Source: Acidimicrobiaceae bacterium (lineage in GTDB: Bacteria > Actinomycetota > Acidimicrobiia > Acidimicrobiales > Aldehydirespiratoraceae). Taken from it: a stretch of DNA of 42,312 nucleotides. The stretch spans positions 1 through 42,312 of the forward strand of contig JAPPMP010000010.1 of the NCBI GenBank assembly GCA_028819005.1, given 5' to 3'. Under the pieces are notes generated by a model, which saw only the letters and a program-made list of their open reading frames with translations, was not told where the DNA came from and made no database searches. Made by a program: the position numbers and the translations under genes. How positions within the stretch are numbered: the first letter of the stretch is position 1; each line of letters starts with the position of its first letter. Below, in pieces: positions 1-10,748 of the stretch.

Positions 1-2
1 CA

Positions 3-3000
3 ACACCCCAGCGCCGCGCCACCGCAGCCCCCGACACACCCGACAACAGCAACGCCAGCATCATCAGAGGGGGCGGGGCTCGAATCGTGGCCAACATGGA
101 AGCGTCGCTCAATGTCCCCACAGCAACAAGCTTCCGCGAGATCCCAGCGAAGCTCCTGGAGATCAACCGCAAAATAATCAACGGCTACCTAGGGCGGAAA
201 ATGGCCGACAAGATCTCGTTCACACACCTGATCGGATACGCGGCCATACGAGCGATAGCCGACGATTTCCCGGTGATGAACAACTCGTTCAAACACGGTC
301 CCGAAGGCGAGCCGATACTGGTTCGCAACAAGCACGTGGCGCTCGGCATCGCTGTCGACATCGCCAGATCAGACGGTTCCCGCACGCTCATGGTGGCCAA
401 CATCAAAGAGGCCGACACTCTCAACTTCCGGGAATTTGCCACACGCTACGAAGACGTCGTCCGCCGGGTCCGCAACAACGAGATCAGCCCCGACGACCTC
501 GCCGGCACAACCGTCACCCTCACCAATCCGGGGACCATCGGCACGATGCAGTCCGTGCCCAGACTGATGCCGGGCCAGGGTCTGATCGTCGGCGTCGGCT
601 CGATCTCCTACCCCACCGGATTCGAGGCAGCAGACCCGGCTACTCTGGCCGACCTCGGGCTTTCGAAAGTCGTCACAATCTCATCCACCTACGACCATCG
701 GGTCATCCAGGGCGCCGAGTCCGGCATGTTCCTGCGGAAAGTCCACGACCTGCTGCTCGGCAGCGACGATTTCTACGTCAAGGTCTTCCAGTCGCTGGAA
801 GTCCCCTATGAGGCGGTCAAATGGCGCCGGGACGTCAACCCGGTCGACCGTGAAACATCCCTGCTCGAGAAGCAGGCCAAGGTCAACCAATTGATCAACA
901 TGTATCGGGTCCGCGGCCATCTGATCGCCGACCTCGACCCGCTCCAAGTCAAAGAGCCGAAGATGCATGCCGAACTCGACCCCGCGACTTACGGTCTCAC
1001 CATCTGGGATCTCGACCGGGAGTTCCTGACGGGCACCGACACGGGTATCTACGCGATGGTCGGCAACACCCCCAAGATGGCCTTGGGAGACCTTCTGGGA
1101 GTCCTGCGCGACGCATATTGCCGAACCGTCGGCGTTGAGTACATGCACATCCAAGACCCGGTCGAGAAGCGCTGGATGCAAGAGCATCTCGAAGGAGCTG
1201 ACTCCCACATCGAACCCGACGAGCAGCGCCACATCCTCAGCCGCCTCAACGCCGCCGAAGCGCTCGAAACCTTCCTCGGCACCAAATACGTAGGACAGAA
1301 GCGCTTCGGCATCGAAGGGGCCGAGAGCACCATCCCGCTGGTCGACGCAGTGCTGGGTGCAGCCGCCGACAGCAACATGGCCGGAGCGGTGATGGGGATG
1401 GCCCACCGGGGTCGTCTGAACGTGCTGGTCAACATCGTCGGCAAGACCTACAAGGAACTCTTCACCGAGTTCGAGGGCGGCGACATCGAGCAGATGACCC
1501 AGGGATCCGGCGACGTCAAATACCACCTGGGACAGAAGGGCACCTTCGTCAGCCGCAACGGCAACGAGCTCCCCCTGGAACTGGCGGCCAACCCGAGCCA
1601 CCTCGAAGCAGTGGATCCCGTGGTCGTCGGCATGGCGCGGGCCCAGATGGACGGCATCAACCCCGAGAAGGGCTACGGCAGATTCCCCGTGCTGCCGCTG
1701 CTTATCCACGGCGACGCAGCCTTCGCCGGCCAGGGCGTGGTGGCCGAGACCCTCAACCTCTCACAGATCCAGGGATACCGGGTCGGCGGCACGATCCACG
1801 TGATCATCAACAACCAACTCGGTTTCACAACGACTCCCGACGTTGCCCGCTCTTCTGAGTACTCGACCGACGTCGCCAAGATGATCCAGGCCCCGATATT
1901 CCACGTCAACGGCGACGACCCCGAGGCATGCGTGCGTGTGGCGCGGTTGGCTTTCGCATACCGCCAACGGTTCAACAAAGACGTGGTGATCGACATGATC
2001 TGCTATCGGCGACACGGGCACAACGAAGGCGACGACCCCAGCTACACCCTGCCCGAGATGTACCGCCGAGTCGATGTCCGACCCTCGGTTCGGGCCCACT
2101 TCACCGAAGCGCTCACCAAGCGCGGCGACCTGACCCCGGCACAGGCCGAGGAGGCGTTGGCGGACTTCCAGGCACGCTTGCAGTCAGCTCTCGACGAGAC
2201 CCGCGGCATGGCCTCGGACCCGGACGCCGTGGCGCCGCCTCCGCCGCACCCCGTCGGTGTGCTGCCCCACGTACGGACGTCGATCGACCACGTGAGCGTG
2301 CAGCGGATCTATCGAGCGTTGTCGATGATGCCCGACGGGTTCACGTTGCACCCCAAGCTCGCCCAGCAATTCGAGAAGCGCGACGAGATGTTCGCGGCGG
2401 GCGAGGTCGACTGGGCGCTGGCTGAGGCGATGGCGATGGGCTCGCTGCTGCTAGAGGGGAACAGCATCCGCCTGGCAGGCCAGGACTCGCGCCGGGGCAC
2501 GTTCAGCCATCGCCACTCGACCCTGGTCGACTACGAGACCAGCGCCGAGCACGTCCCTCTGCGCACGCTCGCCACCGGCGACACCCGGCTGTGGATCTAC
2601 GACTCTCTGCTGTCGGAGTACGCGGCCCTGGGTTTCGAGTACGGATACTCGATCACCAACCGTGATGCACTGGTCATGTGGGAGGCCCAGTTCGGTGATT
2701 TCGCCAACGGCGCCCAGATCATCATCGACCAGTTCATCGTCGCCGCCAAGGACAAATGGGACCAGGAGACCGGCTTGGTAATGCTGCTCCCCCACGGTCT
2801 CGAGGGCCAGGGGCCGGAACACTCCTCGGCTCGCGTCGAGCGCTATCTGCTGCTCGCCGCAGAGGACAACATGCAGATCTGCAACGCCACCACGGCTGCA
2901 CAGTTCTTCCATCTGCTGCGCCGTCAAACACTGCTGAACGTGCGGGTGCCGCTTATCGTGTTCACACCCAAGTCTCTGCTGCGTGCACGGTCTTCACGGT

Positions 3001-3431
3001 CTCCGGTGGCCCATCTGCTCTCGGGAACCTTCGAGGAAGTTCTGGGCGACCCCGCCGAGCCAGATCCCGCCTCGGTGAAACGCGTGATCCTGGCGAGCGG
3101 CAAAGTCGCCTTCGACGCCATGGCCCAGCGAGACCGCATAGGAGCGCCGGTGGCGATAGTGCGCGTCGAGCAGCTCTACCCTTGGCCCTATGACGCCATC
3201 GCTGCGCAGCTCGCCAAGTACCCCGCCGCGTCGGAACTTGTTTGGCTCCAGGAGGAACCGGAGAACATGGGTCCCTGGAACGCCATAAAAGGCCGCCTGT
3301 ACGGCGCGCACGAGAACACGCATTCAATCCGCCGGGTCAGCCGCTTCGAGTCCGGCAGCCCGGCTTGCGGAAGCGCCAAGGTCCACGCGCAGGAGCACGC
3401 CGAGCTTCTGCGCACGGCCCTCGGCTTCTGA
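3..3431 (+). CDS. kgd: Multifunctional 2-oxoglutarate decarboxylase/dehydrogenase E1 (Kgd), 5' end outside window
   Basis: Thiamine-diphosphate enzyme that decarboxylates 2-oxoglutarate in the actinobacterial TCA cycle. It fuses an E2-like succinyltransferase domain to the E1 domain. The frame is open from base 3, and the P/A/R-rich stretch before the GTG at 87 matches the family linker, so the gene enters from the left and about 100 N-terminal residues are missing; 87 is not the true start. Counting from 87, the E2-like domain fills about residues 1-235 with the active-site motif DHRVIQG near 204. The E1 domain follows with MAHRGRLNVL (about 437), HGDAAFAGQG (about 541) and RRHGHNEGDD (about 640), which belong to the ThDP and metal site. 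The C-terminal transketolase-like part runs to a normal end. ettA starts 9 bases after the stop. Identification is firm from continuous similarity to mycobacterial Kgd. Confidence 0.96.
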   Translation, partial: TPQRRATAAPDTPDNSNASIIRGGGARIVANMEASLNVPTATSFREIPAKLLEINRKIINGYLGRKMADKISFTHLIGYAAIRAIADDFPVMNNSFKHGPEGEPILVRNKHVALGIAVDIARSDGSRTLMVANIKEADTLNFREFATRYEDVVRRVRNNEISPDDLAGTTVTLTNPGTIGTMQSVPRLMPGQGLIVGVGSISYPTGFEAADPATLADLGLSKVVTISSTYDHRVIQGAESGMFLRKVHDLLLGSDDFYVKVFQSLEVPYEAVKWRRDVNPVDRETSLLEKQAKVNQLINMYRVRGHLIADLDPLQVKEPKMHAELDPATYGLTIWDLDREFLTGTDTGIYAMVGNTPKMALGDLLGVLRDAYCRTVGVEYMHIQDPVEKRWMQEHLEGADSHIEPDEQRHILSRLNAAEALETFLGTKYVGQKRFGIEGAESTIPLVDAVLGAAADSNMAGAVMGMAHRGRLNVLVNIVGKTYKELFTEFEGGDIEQMTQGSGDVKYHLGQKGTFVSRNGNELPLELAANPSHLEAVDPVVVGMARAQMDGINPEKGYGRFPVLPLLIHGDAAFAGQGVVAETLNLSQIQGYRVGGTIHVIINNQLGFTTTPDVARSSEYSTDVAKMIQAPIFHVNGDDPEACVRVARLAFAYRQRFNKDVVIDMICYRRHGHNEGDDPSYTLPEMYRRVDVRPSVRAHFTEALTKRGDLTPAQAEEALADFQARLQSALDETRGMASDPDAVAPPPPHPVGVLPHVRTSIDHVSVQRIYRALSMMPDGFTLHPKLAQQFEKRDEMFAAGEVDWALAEAMAMGSLLLEGNSIRLAGQDSRRGTFSHRHSTLVDYETSAEHVPLRTLATGDTRLWIYDSLLSEYAALGFEYGYSITNRDALVMWEAQFGDFANGAQIIIDQFIVAAKDKWDQETGLVMLLPHGLEGQGPEHSSARVERYLLLAAEDNMQICNATTAAQFFHLLRRQTLLNVRVPLIVFTPKSLLRARSSRSPVAHLLSGTFEEVLGDPAEPDPASVKRVILASGKVAFDAMAQRDRIGAPVAIVRVEQLYPWPYDAIAAQLAKYPAASELVWLQEEPENMGPWNAIKGRLYGAHENTHSIRRVSRFESGSPACGSAKVHAQEHAELLRTALGF

Positions 3432-3440
3432 GTCGCAACT

Positions 3441-5125
<1,685 letters not shown>

Positions 5126-5147
<22 letters not shown>

Positions 5148-5301
5148 TCCCGCGTTGCACGCTGCAGCGCGTCGACGAGCAGCGGCAGGACCTTCGAACT
5201 GCATCGAGACCGCAGGTGATCCCGCGTTGCACGGGCGTCCACAGATCAGGGGCCGCCCAGAGAACGGAGTCGAGGGTGATCCCGCGTTGCACGGGCGTCC
5301 A
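5126..5301. repeat. Three-copy direct repeat overlapping the ettA stop codon
   Basis: A core beginning GGTGATCCCGCGTTGCACG occurs at 5143, 5215 and 5275. Copies 1 and 2 also share 17 bases upstream (from ACTGCATCGAG at 5126 and 5198), a period of 72. Copies 2 and 3 share GGCGTCCA downstream, a period of 60. The first copy contains the ettA stop codon and the last ends 3 bases before the thiolase remnant. The mixed period and mosaic sharing suggest successive duplications rather than a maintained array. Confidence 0.85.
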
Positions 5302-5304
5302 TCG

Positions 5305-5866
5305 TGGGATCAACGCCCCAACATGGAGGAATCCCCGCTCCGAGCCGCAGCCGACACGATGTGGGCGCGCACCCGAATTGACCTGCACCGATGCAGACAC
5401 CGCTCAGTTGCACGACAGATTCAGCGTCATCACGCTGACGGCGATCGAAGCCCTGGGTTTCTGCGCCATCGGTGAAGCGGAGGACTGCCTCAAAGGCGCA
5501 CACCGGATATCTCCGGACGGCGAACTTCCGCTGAACACCGCCGGCGCTCAGCTCTCCGCCGGCCGGCTGCATGGTTTCGGGCTTAGATGGTGCGCGAATA
5601 GGCACTGACCTGCGGAAACGCTTGCTTGGCTACCGGCAGATACAGCGCCTTGACCTGCGGCTTTGCTGGGACCGCTACACGATTCGCACCCATTTGGCTG
5701 AAATCCGGCCCACCTGCCCGCGCACGCTCTGATGCACGAAGCCTGCGTTCAGTTACGCGGCCAGGGTAGCGAACGCCGGGTGTCAGGCGAACCCGAAGTT
5801 GCCGCAGTCGCCAACGGCGGCGACCCGGTCGCAGGGACAGTGCTTGCAACCCGCGGCGCGTCCTGA
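5305..5866 (+). pseudogene. Broken C-terminal part of a thiolase / lipid-transfer-type acetyl-CoA acetyltransferase
   Basis: The translation follows the SCP2-type thiolase C-terminal domain in pieces. 5305-5375 gives WDQRPNMEES then MWART in one frame. From about 5378 another frame gives DTAQLHDRFSVITLTA, EALGFC and GELPLNTAGAQLSAGRLHG. After a stop-containing insert of about 144 bases (5585-5728), 5729-5866 resumes in the same frame with LMHEACVQLRG and EVAAVANGGDPVAGTVL and reaches a natural stop. The N-terminal two thirds of the gene, including the nucleophile cysteine region, are absent. Truncation, one frameshift and an insertion show a dead gene. The insert's reverse strand reads like a foreign protein tail ending SAYSRTI, source not recognised. 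Confidence 0.8.
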
Positions 5867-5879
5867 ACAGAGTCGTCGA

Positions 5880-5935
5880 GCTCCGGCTACGCCCGCAGAA
5901 CGAACAGGGTCTATCAGGGCTCCGGCTACGCCCGG
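5880..5935. repeat. Two copies of dispersed GCTCCGGCTACGCCCG element
   Basis: The 16-17 base element starts at 5880 and 5919. The second copy contains the stop codon of the minus-strand hydrolase (TAG, 5926-5928). The same element appears twice more at 17351 and 17397, again beside the 3' end of a minus-strand gene. Apart from this pair, 5867-5925 shows nothing else. Confidence 0.75.
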
Positions 5936-6942
5936 CCAAAAACAAAGTCTTCGATCAACGCGGCCAGCTCTCGCGGTGTGTCGCCCTGAACGCTGTGCCC
6001 GGCATTCTGCACGTGTTCGACCCTGGCTGTCGGGCAGCGGCGAATCAACTCAGCCTCATCCGCGTCGTCCACAACAGACTGTTCACGCATTCCACGGACA
6101 AGCATCAACGGAACCGTCAATTCAGACACGACATCCCAAAGGTCCCCGAATCGTGGGAAACCTTCGCCTCCCGTCACGCGGCTCCCGCCTCCCATATCGC
6201 TCACGCCACCCCCGCCTCCCATATCGCTCACGCGGCCCCCGCCTTCAGTTTCGCTCACGCGGCCCCCGCCTCCAGTATCGCTCACGCGAAAACGCGCATA
6301 ACGCCATACCCACGAACCGTCTGGTCGCTGCTCGGCGTTGTGAAGGATGCCCCGGCGCAGCGACTCCACGGTTCGGGTCGGGTTGAACTCGATGGTCCGA
6401 GCCAATAGGTCGTCGAAGCTGTCGAAGCTCTCCGGTCCGTTGATGAACGCTGCGATGCTGCTGCTCTTCTTCTCGTCGACGCCCGGTGTCACATCGACAA
6501 GCACAGCTTTGCGCACCAACTCGGGCGCGTGGCCGGCCAACGCCAACATGGTCATGCCCCCGAGCGACATGCCGACCACGGCACTCGCTTGCGCCCCGAG
6601 GGCGCGTACGGCGTCCGCGACATCGGTGGCATTGCCGAATACATCAGCGCTGCCCGTTCTTGGGGGACCCGAGTGTCCATGACCGGGAAGGTCAATGCAA
6701 ACCAGCGGACGACCCAGCGCCAGAGCGACCGTGTCCCAAGTGTGGGCATTCTGCGCGCCCCCGTGCAACAAGACGAGCTCAGGCGGACCTTCGCCCCAAA
6801 TGAGCGCGCTGATGTGGCGGCCGTTGTCCAGATCCACCCGCTCGCGCCTGACAACCGGCGGACCGTCATATGCCAACCCGAACTCCGAAGCGTTCTCGTG
6901 GAACATCGAGAACTCGTCGTAGGGCACCATTTCAACAGTCAT
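5926..6942 (-). CDS. Alpha/beta-fold hydrolase with an internal nine-residue repeat
   Basis: Alpha/beta hydrolase, substrate unknown. The oxyanion-region motif LVLLHGGAQN, nucleophile elbow VVGMSLGGM and terminal histidine in HVQNAGHSVQGD are all present, with an acid candidate in VVDDADEAEL. The chosen start (MTVEMVPYDEF) begins at 6942; the frame stays open upstream to 7089, but that part is antisense-free junk running into cysC. The product has 338 residues. Just before the last strand-helix pair the protein carries RVSETEGGG, RVSDMGGGG and GVSDMGGGS, encoded by 27-base tandem repeats (6175-6288); these lengthen a loop in the lid/cap region. It lies downstream of cysDNC on the same strand with a 73-base gap containing a short repeat, so co-transcription is possible but a sulfate role is not implied. 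Confidence 0.85.
   Translation of the reverse strand: MTVEMVPYDEFSMFHENASEFGLAYDGPPVVRRERVDLDNGRHISALIWGEGPPELVLLHGGAQNAHTWDTVALALGRPLVCIDLPGHGHSGPPRTGSADVFGNATDVADAVRALGAQASAVVGMSLGGMTMLALAGHAPELVRKAVLVDVTPGVDEKKSSSIAAFINGPESFDSFDDLLARTIEFNPTRTVESLRRGILHNAEQRPDGSWVWRYARFRVSDTGGGGRVSETEGGGRVSDMGGGGGVSDMGGGSRVTGGEGFPRFGDLWDVVSELTVPLMLVRGMREQSVVDDADEAELIRRCPTARVEHVQNAGHSVQGDTPRELAALIEDFVFGRA
6175..6288 (-). repeat. In-frame 27-base tandem repeat (about 4.2 copies) inside the hydrolase
   Basis: Units of 27 bases beginning CACGCGGCTCCCGCC recur at 6175, 6202, 6229 and 6256, followed by CACGCG. The period is nine codons, so the frame is preserved and the product gains glycine-rich nonapeptides with the pattern (R/G)VS(D/E)xxGGG. 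Copies differ by a few substitutions, so the array is not brand new. Confidence 0.9.
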
Positions 6943-7015
6943 AGACGGGGTCCATTTCTCTCTTGGCGCACATTCTTCTATTGGCGCACATTCTCTCTTG
7001 GCGAGCTGAGCCCAG
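6943..7015. other. Short intergenic gap with a duplicated TTGGCGCACATTCT
   Basis: The spacer between cysC and the hydrolase holds two close copies of TTGGCGCACATTCT about 20 bases apart. No convincing ribosome-binding site or terminator hairpin was found. Confidence 0.6.
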
Positions 7016-7624
7016 TTATTCTGCCCCGCGGTCGAGCAGCTCGAGCACCAGCCCAGCCATGGCTCGGGCATCGCCGTAGGCCGGGACAAGGCGGAGTTCC
7101 GGGTTCAGCGGCGGTTCGTATGGATCGTCTATGCCGGTGAAGCCGCTCAGTTCGCCCGCACGGGCCTTGGCGTACAAGCCCTTGGAATCGCGCTGTTCGC
7201 AGACCGACAACGGCGTGTCGACGAACACCTCGATGAACGGGATCTGCGCTGCTTCATGCAGCGCCCGAGCATTGGCGCGGGCCGCTCGATAAGGCGACAC
7301 CAGAGGGATCAGCGAAACCGCTCCCGCGTCCGCCAGCAGACGACCGACCTCAGCAACACGGCGGACGTTCTCGTCGCGGTCCGAAGCCCCGAAGCCGAGA
7401 TCGCGGTTCAAGCCGTGGCGAATGTTGTCACCGTCAAGGACATAGGCGAGCCGGCCGGACTCGACAAGAGATTGTTCGACCGCAACGGCGACGCTGGACT
7501 TTCCAGAACCCGACAGACCGGTGAACCACACGGTCGCCCCGCGTTGTCCCAGGGCTTCCCAACGCTGAGATCGTGAGAGGCGTCCTTGATGCCAGACGAT
7601 GTTTGCACTGAGTGGATCGCTCAC
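7016..7624 (-). CDS. cysC: Adenylyl-sulfate kinase CysC
   Basis: Phosphorylates adenosine 5'-phosphosulfate (APS) with ATP to make PAPS. The 202-residue protein is the normal single-domain length. The P-loop GLSGSGKS is at residues 36-43, DGDNIRHGLNRDLGF near 65 is the APS-binding signature, and the segment SPYRAARANAR and the DTPLSVCEQRD loop follow family order. The GTG start at 7624 lies 13 bases after the cysN stop, so it reads as the third gene of a cysDNC operon. CysC is not fused to CysN here, unlike the CysNC of mycobacteria. Confidence 0.95.
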   Translation of the reverse strand: MSDPLSANIVWHQGRLSRSQRWEALGQRGATVWFTGLSGSGKSSVAVAVEQSLVESGRLAYVLDGDNIRHGLNRDLGFGASDRDENVRRVAEVGRLLADAGAVSLIPLVSPYRAARANARALHEAAQIPFIEVFVDTPLSVCEQRDSKGLYAKARAGELSGFTGIDDPYEPPLNPELRLVPAYGDARAMAGLVLELLDRGAE

Positions 7625-7637
7625 CGCGTCGCCGTCC

Positions 7638-8894
7638 TCACGACGCCGAACCCAGGATCATCCCCGCCCCGACAGTCACATTGGTGGCCTCGTCGATCAA
7701 CACGAAGCTGCCGGTCTGACGGTTCCGCCGGTACTCATCGAAGAACAACGGCGCCTGGCTGCGAAGCTGCACCCGCCCGATCTCGTTGAGCGACAACGCA
7801 GCGGCGCTTTCGTCGCGGTGCAGAGTGTTGACGTCGAGCAGGTAGCTGAGATCTCTCACTATGACCTTGGTGGAGCGGGTGGTGTGTTTGATCACGAGCC
7901 TGCTGCCCGGACGCAGAGAGATGCGCTCGTTCATCCAGCAGACCATCGCATCGATGTCTTGTGCGACGGTCGGCTGATTGTTGGGCCGCACGATCATGTC
8001 GCCACGCGAGACGTCGATCTCGTCGTTGATGCGAATCGTGACCGCCATCGGCGAGAACGCCTCGTCGACCGGGCCGTCGAACGTTTCGATGCTCTTGACA
8101 GTCGATCTGAAGCCCGACGGCAGCACCGTCACCTCGTCGCCAGTACGGAAAACTCCGCCGGCGACAGTTCCCGCGTAGCCGCGGTAGTCATGGTAGTCGT
8201 CGGACTGCGGACGGATCACATACTGGACCGGGAAACGGGCATCGATCAGGTTCCTATCAGAGGCGATATGGACCTCCTCCAAGTGATGCAGCAGCGAAGG
8301 CCCCTGGTACCAGGACATATTGGCGGATCGATCGACGATGTTGTCCCCGTGAAGTGCAGAAACGGGGATGAACGCCAGGTCCGCGATGTTGAGCTTGGCC
8401 GCGAAGTCCCGGAACTCGTGCCTGAGGGCCTCGAAACGCCCTTGGTCGTAGTCGACGAGGTCCATTTTGTTGACCGCCAAGACCAGATGCGGGATCCGCA
8501 GCAGCGAAGCAAGGAAGGCATGGCGCTTGGACTGTTCCAGCACGCCTTTTCGGGCGTCGATCAGCACGATCGCCAGGTCGGCGGTGGAAGCGCCCGTCAC
8601 CATGTTGCGGGTGTACTGAATGTGACCCGGAGTATCGGCGATGATGAATTTGCGCCGTGGTGTAGCGAAGTAGCGATAGGCGACGTCGATGGTGATGCCC
8701 TGCTCGCGTTCGGCGCGGAGGCCGTCGGTGAGCAGCGCCAAGTTCGTGTATTCGGCACCCATCTGAATCGAGGCCTTCTCTACAGCCTCGAACTGGTCCT
8801 CGAAGATCGTTTTGGCGTCGTACAGCAGGCGGCCGATGAGCGTGGACTTTCCGTCGTCGACCGAACCGGCGGTGGCGAAGCGGAGCATCTCCAT
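7638..8894 (-). CDS. cysN: Sulfate adenylyltransferase subunit 1 (GTPase) CysN
   Basis: GTPase subunit that couples GTP hydrolysis to APS formation by CysD. G1 motif GSVDDGKST at residues 10-18, DTPGH at 87-91 and NKMD near 145 are intact, followed by the two EF-Tu-like beta-barrel domains. The 418-residue length fits a stand-alone CysN without a kinase domain. The start overlaps the cysD stop by one base (TGATG), which implies translational coupling and a stoichiometric CysDN complex. Confidence 0.96.
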   Translation of the reverse strand: MEMLRFATAGSVDDGKSTLIGRLLYDAKTIFEDQFEAVEKASIQMGAEYTNLALLTDGLRAEREQGITIDVAYRYFATPRRKFIIADTPGHIQYTRNMVTGASTADLAIVLIDARKGVLEQSKRHAFLASLLRIPHLVLAVNKMDLVDYDQGRFEALRHEFRDFAAKLNIADLAFIPVSALHGDNIVDRSANMSWYQGPSLLHHLEEVHIASDRNLIDARFPVQYVIRPQSDDYHDYRGYAGTVAGGVFRTGDEVTVLPSGFRSTVKSIETFDGPVDEAFSPMAVTIRINDEIDVSRGDMIVRPNNQPTVAQDIDAMVCWMNERISLRPGSRLVIKHTTRSTKVIVRDLSYLLDVNTLHRDESAAALSLNEIGRVQLRSQAPLFFDEYRRNRQTGSFVLIDEATNVTVGAGMILGSAS

Positions 8895-9799
8895 CAGAAG
8901 TAGCCCTCTTTTTTCCGGTCTTCCATGGCCGCCTCGGACACCTTGTCGTCGGCGCGTGTGGCGCCTCGTTCGGTGATGCGAGTCGCCGCCACCTCTTCGA
9001 TGATCTTGTCGACAGTGTCGGCGCTGGATTCAACAGCACCGGTACAACTCATGTCTCCGACTGTGCGGTACCTGACTCTCTCGATGAAAGGCTCCTCTCC
9101 GTCCATGAGGGTGATGTAGGGGCCCGTCGACAGCAACATCGAGTCGCGTTCGAACACTTCGCGCTGGTGTGCAAAATAAACCGACGGGATCTCGATCTGT
9201 TCATCCTTGATGTACTGCCACACGTCGAGTTCGGTGTAGTTGCTGATCGGGAACACCCGGATGTGTTCACCCATCCGGATCCGGCCGTTGTAGAGGCTCC
9301 AGAGTTCGGGGCGCTGGTTCTTCGGATCCCACTGGCCGAACTCGTCGCGGAACGAGTACACCCGCTCTTTGGCCCGCGCCTTCTCCTCGTCTCTGCGGGC
9401 ACCGCCGAACAGCGCATCGAAACGATGCCGTTCGATCGCATCTAACAGCACCGCTGTCTGCAGCCGATTGCGGCTCGCTCGGGGACCGGTCTCCTCGGTG
9501 ACCATGCCGGCGTCGATCGCCTCCTGTACGGAGGCGACCACCAGCCGCGCTCCGAGCTCGGCAATCCGGCGATCCCGGAACTCGAGCACCTCGGCAAAGT
9601 TGTGGCCCGTGTCGACGTGCATCACCGCAAACGGCAACTTGGCAGGCCAGAAAGCCTTTTGGGCGATGTGCAGCATGACGATGCTGTCCTTGCCACCCGA
9701 GAACAACAGACACGGGTTCTCAAACTCCGCGGCCACCTCGCGGAAGATGTGGACCGATTCCGCTTCGAGCTGGCGCAAATGGGTGAGGTCGAAGGACAT
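8894..9799 (-). CDS. cysD: Sulfate adenylyltransferase subunit 2 CysD
   Basis: ATP-pyrophosphatase-family subunit that adenylates sulfate. The P-loop-like SGGKDS is at about residues 34-39 and HVDTGHNF, GGARRDEEKARAKER and the C-terminal CysD tail are present; the protein is full length (301 residues from this start). I place the start at ATG 9799 (MSFDLTHLRQLEAE) because TAACAT at 9813-9808 lies 8 bases upstream, as expected for a leaderless message. ATG at 9805 would sit almost on that box. It is first in the cysD-cysN-cysC operon and is divergent from cysQ. Confidence 0.95.
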   Translation of the reverse strand: MSFDLTHLRQLEAESVHIFREVAAEFENPCLLFSGGKDSIVMLHIAQKAFWPAKLPFAVMHVDTGHNFAEVLEFRDRRIAELGARLVVASVQEAIDAGMVTEETGPRASRNRLQTAVLLDAIERHRFDALFGGARRDEEKARAKERVYSFRDEFGQWDPKNQRPELWSLYNGRIRMGEHIRVFPISNYTELDVWQYIKDEQIEIPSVYFAHQREVFERDSMLLSTGPYITLMDGEEPFIERVRYRTVGDMSCTGAVESSADTVDKIIEEVAATRITERGATRADDKVSEAAMEDRKKEGYF

Positions 9800-9893
9800 C
9801 CGCATCAATGTTAGGGTCGCGATCGTGCCACTCCCCAATCAAGCGAAAGCGAAACCACGACCCTGAAACCGGGCCTGCTCTGGCATCCCGACC
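9800..9893. promoter_or_regulatory. Divergent cysD / cysQ promoter region
   Basis: This 94-base gap separates the starts of cysD (-) and cysQ (+). On the minus strand TAACAT (9813-9808) fits a -10 box for cysD. On the plus strand TGGCAT (9881-9886) lies 7 bases before the cysQ GTG and is a weaker -10 candidate. No operator palindrome was recognised. Shared control of sulfate activation and PAP removal is an inference from the layout. Confidence 0.5.
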
Positions 9894-10748
9894 GTGCAAG
9901 CATCCGATTTGTCTGTGGGCAAGGCGACTGCTGAAATCTCTGCCATCAACACAGCACCAATCAACGCTTCGATTGAAGACCATCGTCTTGCGGCTCAATT
10001 GGCGGACGAGGCAGGTCGGCTACTGGTTGAACTTCGCGCTCGCCTCCACGGCCAGGACGCGCCCATGGCGGTATTGAAGGCACAAGGCGACCGGCAAGCC
10101 CACGAGCTTCTCATGAATCGCCTGCAAGCAGCGCGGCCAGACGACGCGATTCTGTCTGAGGAAGGCCCGTCTGAAACAGGCAGAGCCGATCTCACTCGTC
10201 TCGACGCTGAGCGCACCTGGATAATCGATCCGCTCGACGGCACCCGCGAGTTCTCAGAAGTTCCCCGCACCGACTGGGCGGTTCACGTAGCGCTGGTGGC
10301 GGACCATCGCCCAATCGCCGGCGCGGTGGCGCTTCCCGCTCTCGGATTGCTGTTGAGCACCGCGAATCCGCCATCGCCTCCTCCCGCCGGAGCTTCCGCT
10401 GTGCGTCTGATCGTCTCCCGCACCAGACCCCCTGCTGCGGCGATCCATGTCGCCGAGGACCTCGGCGCCGACCTGGTTGAGATGGGTTCGGCCGGCGCCA
10501 AAGCGATGGCGGTGGTTCGCGGCGAGTGCGAGATATATGCCCACAGCGGAGGTCAATACGAGTGGGACTCGTGCGCGCCGGTGGCCGTCGCCGCGGCGGC
10601 AGGCTGCCATGCAAGCCGCATCGACGGCTCCGAACTGCTCTACAACCAAGCCGATCCATATCTCCCGGATCTGCTGATCTGTCGTCGGGAATTGGCAGAA
10701 CCAACACTCGCGAGCCTGGCGACATTCGCCTCCCAACAGACGTGTTGA
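9894..10748 (+). CDS. cysQ: 3'(2'),5'-bisphosphate nucleotidase CysQ (inositol-monophosphatase family)
   Basis: Mg-dependent phosphatase that hydrolyses PAP (and PAPS) to AMP, preventing product inhibition of sulfate reduction and sulfotransfer. Metal-site motifs are SEE (residues 88-90), DPLDGT (112-117) and YEWDSCAP (about 221). The segments GSAGAKAMAVVRGE and the tail YNQADPYLPDLLICR closely match the mycobacterial CysQ family. The product has 284 residues with a variable N-terminal 25 residues. The GTG start at 9894 follows a weak -10-like TGGCAT by 7 bases. It stands opposite cysDNC, which supports the sulfur-assimilation role. The end overlaps the aquaporin start. Confidence 0.92.
   Translation: MQASDLSVGKATAEISAINTAPINASIEDHRLAAQLADEAGRLLVELRARLHGQDAPMAVLKAQGDRQAHELLMNRLQAARPDDAILSEEGPSETGRADLTRLDAERTWIIDPLDGTREFSEVPRTDWAVHVALVADHRPIAGAVALPALGLLLSTANPPSPPPAGASAVRLIVSRTRPPAAAIHVAEDLGADLVEMGSAGAKAMAVVRGECEIYAHSGGQYEWDSCAPVAVAAAAGCHASRIDGSELLYNQADPYLPDLLICRRELAEPTLASLATFASQQTC

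Noticed and set aside
681..1709. 342-residue minus-strand ORF
   Set aside because: It lies fully antisense to kgd, whose family match is continuous; the ORF is a high-GC shadow.
7599..8903. 434-residue plus-strand ORF
   Set aside because: Antisense to cysN; CysN motifs are all on the minus strand.
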